A stretch of 20,505 nucleotides of DNA from a virus, in the IMG/VR virus record IMGVR_UViG_3300021356_001676, positions 1 to 20,505 of that record; one strand, 5' to 3'. Below the pieces are notes generated by a model, which saw only the letters and a program-made list of their open reading frames with translations, did no database searches and was not told the origin of the DNA. This document shows, one piece after another, positions 1 through 5,186 of this stretch; positions within the stretch are counted from its first letter, which is position 1, and every line of letters begins with the position of its first letter. The translations under genes were made by a program, and so were the position numbers.

Positions 1-45
1 TCCTCTATTCGTTTTTTTTCTTTCTTCCTCAGTTTCTTTTTTCAT
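1..45 (-). CDS. Start of a further gene, cut by the window edge
   Basis: Only the first 15 codons lie in the window, beginning MKKETEEERKK, very rich in Lys and Glu. The ATG at 45 follows a good Shine-Dalgarno (GAGG, five bases upstream) and starts one base after the stop of the 27-residue ORF at 47-130, so it looks translationally coupled to the PTOX gene group. The function cannot be judged from 15 residues. The charged N-terminus suggests a soluble protein. Confidence 0.6.
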   Translation of the reverse strand, partial: MKKETEEERKKTNRG

Positions 46-46
46 A

Positions 47-130
47 TCAACCTCGGTATCTCCCTGGCCATGTTAATTGCATACCAGATACTAACAAGGA
101 AATGAAAAGAATTATGAAAAATGTTGTCAT
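47..130 (-). CDS. 27-residue hydrophobic microprotein coupled to PTOX
   Basis: A short ORF that begins MTTFFIILFI and ends WPGRYRG. Its ATG overlaps the PTOX stop codon in an ATGA arrangement, and a near-perfect Shine-Dalgarno, GAGGAGG, sits seven bases upstream inside the last PTOX codons. The stop is followed after one base by the ATG of the next gene. Residues about 4-17 form one hydrophobic segment, followed by a short basic tail, so the product would be a single-pass membrane peptide. Size and layout recall the very small subunits of thylakoid complexes, but I see no sequence match to any of them. The strong ribosome site and the fit between both neighbours are the main support. It could instead be a spacer that merely keeps ribosomes coupled. 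Confidence 0.55.
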   Translation of the reverse strand: MTTFFIILFISLLVSGMQLTWPGRYRG

Positions 131-720
131 TTCATAACCTCCTCTTTTACTACTATGTCGCTTACGTCTGGTGGAAATGGTTCACGATCCTTTTCTCTTA
201 CAGTTAAGTGATCAGGATCAAGAATTCTCATCGCTTCTGCAAGTTCTTGGAAATGTTGGATCTCATCATTCATGATTCTCCAAATATCCTTATCATTATA
301 ATCTTCATATGCAAGATACTTTGCATATGTTTCAGCAGCGTGCATCTCTATTTCGTATGACAAATGGTATGCAGACATAGGAGCCAACCAATAATAAACC
401 ACATTGATCCAATAATAGACAAGTACGAGGTGTCTGGCGACAAAGCGATCCACCCAATAAGCACTACCGCCCCGACTTTCCATGAATTCAAGATGTTCGG
501 TTTCATTTACTGATTGCTCGAAGTGCTCTTTCATTAAGTATACATGCCACTGACCACGCAAACCTAGAGATTCTCTTAAATGTAAGACACTCAAAAACGC
601 AAAATAGGGTGCTCGAGCTATTTCTTCGAGCACCCAAAAACGTTGAAAGTGTCTACCTCTATAGAGATAGTCTATGATCGCAATAGTAACTGACAGTACG
701 AACGTGTTAACCTTTTTCAT
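127..720 (-). CDS. PTOX: Plastoquinol terminal oxidase (PTOX / alternative oxidase family)
   Basis: A di-iron carboxylate oxidase of 197 residues that passes electrons from plastoquinol to oxygen at the thylakoid membrane, making water and relieving an over-reduced photosynthetic chain. All ligands expected in the alternative oxidase family are visible: E32 in LEEIAR, E73 and H76 in NETEH, E125 in EIEMHAAETY, and E153 with H156 in NDEIQH. The EMHAAETY form is PTOX-like rather than mitochondrial. It lacks the long N-terminal extension of plant proteins. The ATG at 720 lies just after a GGGGG Shine-Dalgarno that is partly held in a hairpin (722-738). Its stop overlaps a 27-residue ORF. PTOX is a known auxiliary metabolic gene of marine cyanophages, thought to sustain electron flow during infection. 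Confidence 0.93.
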   Translation of the reverse strand: MKKVNTFVLSVTIAIIDYLYRGRHFQRFWVLEEIARAPYFAFLSVLHLRESLGLRGQWHVYLMKEHFEQSVNETEHLEFMESRGGSAYWVDRFVARHLVLVYYWINVVYYWLAPMSAYHLSYEIEMHAAETYAKYLAYEDYNDKDIWRIMNDEIQHFQELAEAMRILDPDHLTVREKDREPFPPDVSDIVVKEEVMK

Positions 721-721
721 G

Positions 722-738
722 ATAACCCCCTGGGTTAT
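722..738 (-). promoter_or_regulatory. Hairpin hiding the PTOX ribosome site
   Basis: A perfect inverted repeat, ATAACCC, three-base loop, GGGTTAT. On the minus-strand RNA it pairs the region around the stop codon of the upstream gene (735-737) with the G-run that serves as the Shine-Dalgarno of PTOX. A ribosome finishing the upstream gene would melt it. That layout fits translational coupling; the function is inferred. Confidence 0.5.
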
Positions 739-1064
739 TGTTTTGGTTTATCCTTTGGTTCGATAGCAGATTGAACTGGAGGGGCAGTGTCTTCCTGTTT
801 TTTCGCTGCGGTCTTTCCGTTTCCATTTCCACCTGCCTTAGCAGGAGAAAGTCCGAAAGCCGCCAACGAGCCGGAGAACACTGATGCAATGAAGGTAGGG
901 TCAAAATCAAGAATTTTTTGACCGTTTGGAAGTCTGACGTAGCTAAACGTGAGAAGAGATGCGGACCAAATAAGTACGACTACTTTCACCAGATTACCAA
1001 GAACTTCACTCTTATCTTCATCATGGTCCTTATCTTCTACCTTAGCTGGTTTTGAACCACCCAT
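735..1064 (-). CDS. Small membrane protein with charged ends, holin-like in layout
   Basis: A 109-residue protein I cannot assign. The N-terminus (1-20) is highly charged (KVEDKDHDEDK). Then come a hydrophobic stretch at about 24-43 (VVVLIWSASLL), a loop, a second mildly hydrophobic stretch at about 54-72 (FIASVFSGSLAAFGL), a Gly/Asn linker and a Lys/Pro-rich tail. Two possible membrane spans plus a charged tail in a small phage protein resemble holins in general form, but there is no diagnostic motif and no endolysin next door. No clear Shine-Dalgarno precedes the ATG at 1064. A late-promoter-like TCTAAATA lies 21 bases upstream. Its stop is 14 bases from the PTOX start, so the two are probably co-transcribed. 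Confidence 0.7.
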   Translation of the reverse strand: MGGSKPAKVEDKDHDEDKSEVLGNLVKVVVLIWSASLLTFSYVRLPNGQKILDFDPTFIASVFSGSLAAFGLSPAKAGGNGNGKTAAKKQEDTAPPVQSAIEPKDKPKQ

Positions 1065-1085
1065 ATGATAGAAACAAGGCAGCTG

Positions 1086-1093
1086 TATTTAGA
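1086..1093 (-). promoter_or_regulatory. Late-promoter-like TCTAAATA
   Basis: Minus strand TCTAAATA, one base off the T4 late consensus TATAAATA, located 21 bases upstream of the ATG at 1064 and between two genes. It may drive the small membrane protein, PTOX and the following genes. Confidence 0.4.
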
Positions 1094-1132
1094 GAAGTGT
1101 GTAGTTATATATCCCTATTATATCTGGGATTA

Positions 1133-1696
1133 CTAATAAGGTTCTACTTCTGGATATTCAAAGTTTGGTATAATATTGGAGAAATAATTAAAGTTTATTA
1201 CAATTCTATATTTTTGATTTGTATGTGTACTTCCGCAGTGTTTAATTCTTCCGTCAAATATAACTAATCTATTTCCTACGGACTCTACTATTTCACCTGT
1301 TTCAAATTTAGTGTATCCGTCATTTGAATTAACATAATAAATTGCAGTTTTATATCCTGTAACATCTCCGAAATCGATATGCATTTTTGTTTCTAAAGGT
1401 ACATGAGTAGCCATAGTCATATTTGCTTTTACTCTTAAATATGCACTTGCTTCTAGTCTATTTCTAATACCTTTAGTTAAATCCCAATGTTTACTAGCTA
1501 TAGTATCCTGTGCATGAAAATGATGACAAAGTTGACAATTATGTGGATGGTCATTAGGTAATTGATTTTTAAGATTATCACCCACATAATGTCTGACTTT
1601 GGTGACTGCAAAGAACCACGCAAAGTCATCACTGATCATGGTGGTCCACAATCTTTCATAATCTTCTTCAGATAAAACGTTATCAATTATCTCCAT
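1133..1696 (-). CDS. 2-oxoglutarate/Fe(II)-dependent oxygenase family protein
   Basis: A 187-residue protein with the facial triad of the 2-oxoglutarate/Fe(II) oxygenases: H106-x-D108 in MHIDFGD, distal H153 in FDGRIKHCG, and R164 in KYRIVINFNY as the likely 2-oxoglutarate anchor. The preceding LRVKANM and following YYVNSNDGYTKF blocks match the form of this class as found in cyanophages. The substrate is unknown; family members hydroxylate proteins, nucleic acids or small molecules. The ATG at 1696 overlaps the upstream gene by 14 bases and has no clear Shine-Dalgarno, so translation is probably coupled. The gene is AT-rich: bases 1201-1260 are 30% G+C by direct count, unlike the nearby phosphate cassette. 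The family call is firm, the biological role open. Confidence 0.82.
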   Translation of the reverse strand: MEIIDNVLSEEDYERLWTTMISDDFAWFFAVTKVRHYVGDNLKNQLPNDHPHNCQLCHHFHAQDTIASKHWDLTKGIRNRLEASAYLRVKANMTMATHVPLETKMHIDFGDVTGYKTAIYYVNSNDGYTKFETGEIVESVGNRLVIFDGRIKHCGSTHTNQKYRIVINFNYFSNIIPNFEYPEVEPY

Positions 1697-1979
1697 ACTT
1701 AATTGACAATTGGCATTTATATTCTTTAGATGTCATTTTATATCGAGTCAAATATTTCTCGACATGTTCTTGGCATTGGAACCAACAGGTTTTTCCTTCT
1801 TTACGATCATCAAGTCGCCAGGGAAAGGTAGGTGCATGAGGAAAGAGTGCATCATCTTTAGACTTAGTAAAGACAAACTTAAAGTCTTCTTTCTTGGTCT
1901 TGCGAGGTTTCTTAGTAGTCGTAGTCTTCTTGTTCAGAGTCTTGACGTTTTTTTCGAGAGCCTTTTGAGTCCGTACCAT
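1683..1979 (-). CDS. Conserved-type phage protein with a basic N-terminus
   Basis: A 98-residue protein of unknown function. Residues 1-32 are basic and Thr/Lys-rich and look disordered. The rest is compact and contains FPHAPTFPWRL, then CWFQCQEHVEKYL with two Cys three apart, and a third Cys near the C-terminus (YKCQLSIKYGDN). The C-x-x-x-C-x-x-H arrangement might bind a metal, but the spacing does not match a standard zinc finger. The ATG at 1979 overlaps the stop of the upstream metallopeptidase-like gene (TGATG), and its own end overlaps the next gene by 14 bases, so it sits in a tightly coupled run. The sequence style resembles small hypothetical proteins of other cyanomyoviruses. Confidence 0.75.
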   Translation of the reverse strand: MVRTQKALEKNVKTLNKKTTTTKKPRKTKKEDFKFVFTKSKDDALFPHAPTFPWRLDDRKEGKTCWFQCQEHVEKYLTRYKMTSKEYKCQLSIKYGDN

Positions 1980-2665
1980 CAGTTGACGAAGTTGTTTTCA
2001 CGTAACCATTCTAACGTTAGAGGGGTGGGTTTGTAAACCTCCCACATAGAACCGGCTGCACATGCTTCCAGGGCAGTCTGTGTCATACCTTCAGTCTTAC
2101 CTGCCCAGGTTGCCTCTTTCTCCCAGGGTTGTGCGTGAGGTGGGTATGTACGTTTGACCATCTCTTGCCAGATCATAGGAACTTCGTCCTCTGGTTTGAT
2201 GATGGCAATCATAGAGTTCTCGATAGAACCTGCCATACAATCTTGTGCGGCATGCCAACCCTCATGACGAGTGACACTCATAAGAACATGAGGTCGATGC
2301 ATGAAAGCACGATTAAGAAAGAAATTATTGGAAACCGTGTGATAGACACCTCGGTGTCCAACAGGGAACCACTTTTCGTCGGCTAGAAAGACACCAACTC
2401 CGACCTTATTAAGTGACTTGACGATTCTATCGAACTCCACACTAATACGACTAAAATCAGTATCAGGATAGAAAGTCCGTAGATCGCTGCTAGATTTGAT
2501 TTCGTAAACACCGTCTGTACATTCGCGAAGTAACATACAGCCCATCGAGTCGTAAGTATTAAACCCTTTTATCTTTTCATCAGCTAAGACACTAGTCCCG
2601 CTCAGGAGCGTAGTACTTAGAATAATCGAGGTCAAAGCACTTTTCAAGGGTGTAGACAGTTTCAC
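1979..2665 (-). CDS. Secreted putative zinc metallopeptidase (HEGWH motif)
   Basis: A 228-residue protein starting at a GTG (2665), chosen because a GGAGA Shine-Dalgarno lies just upstream and the N-terminus forms a clear signal peptide: basic start, hydrophobic core at about 8-27, and a likely cut after VLA-29. The centre carries HEGWH (134-138), an exact HExxH zinc-binding motif, in VTRHEGWHAAQD. E184 in WEKEATWAG is a plausible third ligand of the gluzincin type, followed by EGMTQTALEACAAG. Four Cys in the mature part (43, 49, 143, 202) would suit periplasmic disulfides. The protein would act outside the cytoplasm, perhaps on cell-wall or envelope proteins. I do not recognise a named family, so the peptidase call rests on motif and topology. 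Its first 74 bases overlap the upstream gene. Confidence 0.72.
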   Translation of the reverse strand: MKLSTPLKSALTSIILSTTLLSGTSVLADEKIKGFNTYDSMGCMLLRECTDGVYEIKSSSDLRTFYPDTDFSRISVEFDRIVKSLNKVGVGVFLADEKWFPVGHRGVYHTVSNNFFLNRAFMHRPHVLMSVTRHEGWHAAQDCMAGSIENSMIAIIKPEDEVPMIWQEMVKRTYPPHAQPWEKEATWAGKTEGMTQTALEACAAGSMWEVYKPTPLTLEWLRENNFVN

Positions 2666-2864
2666 GTTTGGTCTCCTTCAAATAATTCTGAAAATGTTGT
2701 TCAATGTTGTTGGTATGATTGTTACCTTGACTTACCCAGTCATGGCAAAATTCATAGACAGAACGGCAATGTTCTTCTAGATGATGACTTAAAGCACGAA
2801 AGACCGCAGCACGCATCTGCATACGGTCATCGGCATAACGCCAGTCTTTTGGAAACTCGGACAT
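2592..2864 (-). CDS. Small conserved-type phage protein
   Basis: A 90-residue soluble protein of unknown function, beginning MSEFPKDWRYADDRMQMR and containing SHHLEEHCRSVYEFCHDWV. Most of it appears helical. The style matches short hypothetical proteins seen in cyanomyoviruses. The last 74 bases run on into the signal-peptide region of the next gene in another frame, which is a long overlap. The homologous core probably ends near residue 65, so the tail may be unconstrained. No Shine-Dalgarno is visible before the ATG at 2864, but a sigma70-like promoter lies immediately upstream, giving a very short leader. Confidence 0.65.
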   Translation of the reverse strand: MSEFPKDWRYADDRMQMRAAVFRALSHHLEEHCRSVYEFCHDWVSQGNNHTNNIEQHFQNYLKETKRETVYTLEKCFDLDYSKYYAPERD

Positions 2865-2887
2865 TATAAAGAGGTGGGTCTGATACT

Positions 2888-2915
2888 ATTATATATGATC
2901 CTAGTCAGATCGCAA
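2888..2915 (-). promoter_or_regulatory. Sigma70-like promoter, TTGCGA-N16-TATAAT
   Basis: On the minus strand TTGCGA (2915-2910) is followed after 16 bases by a perfect -10 TATAAT (2893-2888). Transcription would start close to 2881, giving a leader of about 17 bases before the ATG at 2864. It overlaps the 3' end of the upstream coding region. Confidence 0.4.
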
Positions 2916-3116
2916 GTCATGTTCATGATTCTCCAACTTTCCTTCAAGATGGGCAATCCGAACTATGAGTTGCATGTGTTCACTCTCCATGTCTTCAAGT
3001 CGATATTGGAGTTTCTCCACAAGATCGTAGAGACTTTTACACTCGGAAATATTTTGTTCACCCCTATCAGAATCCTGATAGAACCATTCTAACATCTTTT
3101 GTACTTTCTTTTTCAT
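2901..3116 (-). CDS. Small coiled-coil protein
   Basis: A 71-residue, highly charged protein. The region from about 22 to 65 (CKSLYDLVEKLQYRLEDME, IVRIAHLEGKLENHEHD) shows heptad spacing of hydrophobic residues and is probably a coiled coil. No enzymatic motif is seen. The ATG at 3116 abuts the T-run of the terminator behind pstS and has no ribosome site, so initiation may instead be at the ATG at 3095 (MLEWFYQD). Expression would need read-through of that terminator or an unseen promoter. Function unknown; a small assembly or scaffold role is only a guess. Confidence 0.55.
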   Translation of the reverse strand: MKKKVQKMLEWFYQDSDRGEQNISECKSLYDLVEKLQYRLEDMESEHMQLIVRIAHLEGKLENHEHDLRSD

Positions 3117-3140
3117 AAAAAAAGGGGAACAATGTTCCCC
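3117..3140 (-). terminator. Intrinsic terminator behind pstS
   Basis: The minus-strand RNA has GGGGAAC, a three-base loop ATT, GTTCCCC, then seven U (3123-3117). The stem is perfect over seven base pairs and begins 12 bases after the pstS stop. This is a standard Rho-independent terminator. Confidence 0.9.
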
Positions 3141-3152
3141 ATTATACTACTA

Positions 3153-4121
3153 TTAGTTGATAGAGTCTACAGCAGCAAGAGCCTTTTGTCGAAGATCCTC
3201 TGGGAGAGGTACATACCCCAAAGCATCAGACTTTGCCTGCGACTTTTCACTCAACATATAACGAAGGGTTTCCTTGACTCCAGGAGCAGACTCTGGATAG
3301 GCAAGAATCCAGGTAAGAGATACGATAGGATACGCATTCTCACCAGCAGGGTTAGCATCAGCACCACGAAGTTGATCGTCCAGGACAATCTGTGATAGAC
3401 CTGCTGCAGATGTTTCAGCAGATGCTTTGACATAATTACCTGCCTTGTTTTGTAGAGAAACCTGTTGGAAGTCACTGTTTACAACATAACCATAGTTCAG
3501 GTAACCGATAGCGCCAGGTTGATTCTTGATAGTGGCAGCAACACCAGAGTTACCTTTACCACCAACACCAACTGGCCAAGCAACTGCCTTACCAGTTCCT
3601 ACATTCTTCTTCCACTCAGGAGAGAATGCAGACAGAGAGTTGGTGAAACCTTTGGTAGTACCAGAACCATCAGAACGCCATACAGTGACGATATTCTTAT
3701 CGGCACATCCAAACTCAGACCAATTAGTGATCTTACCAAGGAAGACATCAGCAAGTTGTGTCTGAGTCATCTTTGCTTCGCAACCAGGATAGTTGTAAGC
3801 AGGAACAATCGCACCACCAGTCATGGGGACATGCACCATGGGCAGTTTCTGTTTGGCATCGCTCACAGCACCATCACTGGCACCGAAGTCAACAGTCTTA
3901 GCAGTATATTGACGGACACCAGAACCACTACCAACTGCTTGATAGTTGACTTGGTTACCCGTCTCCTTGGCCATATCTTGGAACCAGGAGTTGTATAGAG
4001 GGGCAGGGAAGGTAGCACCTGCTCCATTTAGTTTAAACGTTTCTGCTTTCTCTGTGGAAGAACCACAGGCAACCATGAGAGGGGTGGCAGCAATAACTGC
4101 TGCGAGTGCTTTGAGTTTCAT
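3153..4121 (-). CDS. pstS: Phosphate-binding lipoprotein PstS
   Basis: The periplasmic phosphate-binding subunit of the Pst ABC transporter, 322 residues, close to the usual length. It has a lipoprotein signal peptide with lipobox LMVAC (C19). Phosphate-site blocks are visible: GAGATFPAPLYNSW near the mature N-terminus, GSGSGVRQYTAKTVDFGASD, and WRSDGSGTTKGF, followed by GAIGYLNYGY. It would be lipid-anchored and deliver phosphate to the host PstCAB permease, which this window does not encode. The start follows a good TAGGAAA ribosome site and lies ten bases after the small barrel gene, so the two form one operon ended by a strong terminator. Base composition is higher in G+C than in most of the window (50% at 3541-3600 by count), consistent with acquisition from a host. 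pstS is a known cyanophage auxiliary gene. Confidence 0.96.
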   Translation of the reverse strand: MKLKALAAVIAATPLMVACGSSTEKAETFKLNGAGATFPAPLYNSWFQDMAKETGNQVNYQAVGSGSGVRQYTAKTVDFGASDGAVSDAKQKLPMVHVPMTGGAIVPAYNYPGCEAKMTQTQLADVFLGKITNWSEFGCADKNIVTVWRSDGSGTTKGFTNSLSAFSPEWKKNVGTGKAVAWPVGVGGKGNSGVAATIKNQPGAIGYLNYGYVVNSDFQQVSLQNKAGNYVKASAETSAAGLSQIVLDDQLRGADANPAGENAYPIVSLTWILAYPESAPGVKETLRYMLSEKSQAKSDALGYVPLPEDLRQKALAAVDSIN

Positions 4122-4131
4122 TTATTTCCTA

Positions 4132-4500
4132 TCAGAACTTGTACTTGGTGCCGACTTCAAACTTCCAATCGCGGGCTTCATCCTCACCCCACTTGTGTTC
4201 AAACTTTGCCTTTGCAGAAAGTTTTTCAGTAATGGGGATTGATGCACCGACTTCAGCAACAGTGAAGGTATCACCATCGAAGACTTCTACACCATCAGCA
4301 GCGGAAAGACCACCACCAACTTCAACGTATGGTTTGATGCCACTTTCAAGTTTCCATCCATAACCCAGGCGTCCCTGATGAACTGTTTTGGCATACCCTT
4401 CCTCGTCACCCTTGAATTCGGACTTGGTGGATACGTATGGACCTGCCATTGCGGGGGCGGTAACCGCCAAACCGAGCAGGGCAACTGCGAATGCTTTCAT
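4132..4500 (-). CDS. Small outer-membrane beta-barrel-like protein upstream of pstS
   Basis: A 122-residue exported protein. The signal peptide ends AMA before GPYVSTKSEF. The mature part is built of alternating hydrophobic/polar strands and ends in an aromatic residue (GTKYKF), the usual signature of outer-membrane barrel insertion. It is related to the 126-residue protein at 4669-5049: both start GPYV after the signal, share GASIPITEKLSA versus GVGIPVTDALSA, and end KYKF versus KYNF. About 100 mature residues would make a small barrel of perhaps eight strands, or part of an oligomer. It is co-transcribed with pstS ten bases downstream, suggesting a role under phosphate limitation such as altered outer-membrane permeability. 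That role is inferred. Confidence 0.78.
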   Translation of the reverse strand: MKAFAVALLGLAVTAPAMAGPYVSTKSEFKGDEEGYAKTVHQGRLGYGWKLESGIKPYVEVGGGLSAADGVEVFDGDTFTVAEVGASIPITEKLSAKAKFEHKWGEDEARDWKFEVGTKYKF

Positions 4501-4533
4501 TTGTTTGTACCTTTGTGTTTTGTACTTGAATAT

Positions 4534-4618
4534 CTTAACTTAACCTGAAGTCTATGTCCACTAAGAAGTAGTTAAGAAAGACCTCCTAATATATTGGCAA
4601 GGTTAATCCAAATTTAAC
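4534..4618 (-). promoter_or_regulatory. Pho-box-like control region before the barrel-pstS operon
   Basis: The cyanobacterial Pho box is described as direct repeats of CTTAACCT spaced by three bases. On the minus strand GTTAAATT-TGG-ATTAACCT (4618-4600) gives two such units, matching 5 of 8 and 7 of 8, followed after six bases by TATATT (4593-4588) as a possible -10. Farther down, CTTAACTA-CTT-CTTAGTGG (4576-4558) is a weaker pair. A perfect CTTAACCT lies on the plus strand at 4539-4546, next to CTTAACTT (4534-4541). The host PhoB-type regulator could act here. The pattern is visible; binding is inferred. Confidence 0.5.
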
Positions 4619-4621
4619 CAT

Positions 4622-4645
4622 AAAAAAACCTCCCCTTAGGGAGGT
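4622..4645 (-). terminator. Intrinsic terminator behind the second barrel gene
   Basis: The minus-strand RNA forms ACCTCCC, loop TAAG, GGGAGGT, followed by a run of U (4628-4622). The stem is perfect over seven pairs. It ends the transcript of the 126-residue barrel gene, 23 bases after its stop, and isolates it from the barrel-pstS operon. Confidence 0.9.
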
Positions 4646-4668
4646 CGTTAGGATATCCTGATTTAATA

Positions 4669-5049
4669 TCAGAAGTTGTACTTGACGCCGAGCTTACCAC
4701 CGACTCCCAGATCATCCAGGAACTCGTCTTCTGCCGTGATGAAGCTGACCTCACCATATGCACTCAGTGCATCGGTGACGGGGATACCAACGCCTGCCTT
4801 ACCAGACACACGGGTGGAAAGTTCTTCGCCATCTACGGATACGATAGCGGGGCCACCTTGGACATAGAAGGATGCACCAGAGTCACCCAGAGCACCTTCG
4901 TAGCCCACATGAGCGTCGGTAGTTGCTCCAGTGTAGTCGTCTCCAGCCCAACCAGCATTGGTTTCTACATTAACGTAGGGGCCGGCTAGGGCTGCAGCGG
5001 GTGCAAAGGCGATTGCAGCGGCGGCTGCAGCGATAGTCGTTTTGAACAT
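4669..5049 (-). CDS. Second small outer-membrane beta-barrel-like protein
   Basis: A 126-residue exported protein with an Ala-rich signal peptide ending ALA, then GPYVNVETNAGW. The mature part is Gly-rich with alternating strands (YVQGGPAIVSVDG, AGVGIPVTDALSAYGEVSF) and ends KYNF, typical of outer-membrane barrels. It is a diverged paralogue of the 122-residue protein next to pstS. The ATG at 5049 has a good AGAGG ribosome site eight bases upstream. It is a single-gene transcript: its own stacked promoters at 5153-5186, a 5' palindrome, and a terminator at 4622-4645. G+C is high (57% in both 4741-4800 and 4861-4920 by count) compared with about 30-40% in most flanking phage genes, suggesting a fairly recent origin from a higher-G+C host. 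Function unknown. Confidence 0.78.
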   Translation of the reverse strand: MFKTTIAAAAAAIAFAPAAALAGPYVNVETNAGWAGDDYTGATTDAHVGYEGALGDSGASFYVQGGPAIVSVDGEELSTRVSGKAGVGIPVTDALSAYGEVSFITAEDEFLDDLGVGGKLGVKYNF

Positions 5050-5126
5050 TTTTGTTACCTCTTAAGTATATCTCGCAGAGTCGAACCTGCGGATGAAAGA
5101 AGACTCGACATGTCTTCGTATGTAAA

Positions 5127-5148
5127 GAATTGTCACATGTGACAATTC
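5127..5148. repeat. 22-base perfect palindrome at the transcript start
   Basis: GAATTGTCACA followed directly by its exact complement TGTGACAATTC. It begins where transcripts from the overlapping late and sigma70 promoters would start and lies about 80 bases before the ATG at 5049. It could be an operator for a dimeric regulator or, in RNA, a 5'-terminal hairpin that protects the message. Confidence 0.7.
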
Positions 5149-5152
5149 GATG

Positions 5153-5160
5153 TATTTATA
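5153..5160 (-). promoter_or_regulatory. T4-type late promoter TATAAATA
   Basis: An exact match to the T4 late promoter on the minus strand, in non-coding DNA 103 bases upstream of the barrel gene start at 5049. It overlaps the -10 of the sigma70-like promoter at 5158-5186. Confidence 0.75.
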
Positions 5161-5186
5161 CTACCTTAATACCTATGGTTTGTCAA
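5158..5186 (-). promoter_or_regulatory. Sigma70-like promoter, TTGACA-N17-TAGTAT
   Basis: A perfect -35 TTGACA (5186-5181), ideal 17-base spacing and a 4-of-6 -10 TAGTAT (5163-5158), directed at the barrel gene. A short inverted repeat, TTCGGG-AA-CCCGAA (5191-5204), lies just upstream of the -35. The host polymerase could read this before the phage late factors appear. Confidence 0.6.

Noticed and set aside
4582-4587. Strong AGGAGG on the minus strand in the barrel-pstS leader
   Set aside because: No start codon lies at a usable distance downstream; the nearest GTG, 17 bases away, opens a frame of only nine codons.
4588-4621. 11-codon ORF MVKFGLTLPIY behind GGGGAGG on the minus strand
   Set aside because: Its apparent ribosome site is the 3' arm of the intrinsic terminator at 4622-4645, so the RNA should mostly end before it. 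It overlaps the Pho-box-like sequence and has no other support.
5069-5092. tRNA-like T-arm: minus strand CGCAG, loop with GTTCGACT, CTGCG
   Set aside because: The loop is eight rather than seven bases, and no acceptor, D or anticodon stems can be formed from the upstream sequence. At most it is a remnant or a chance hairpin.
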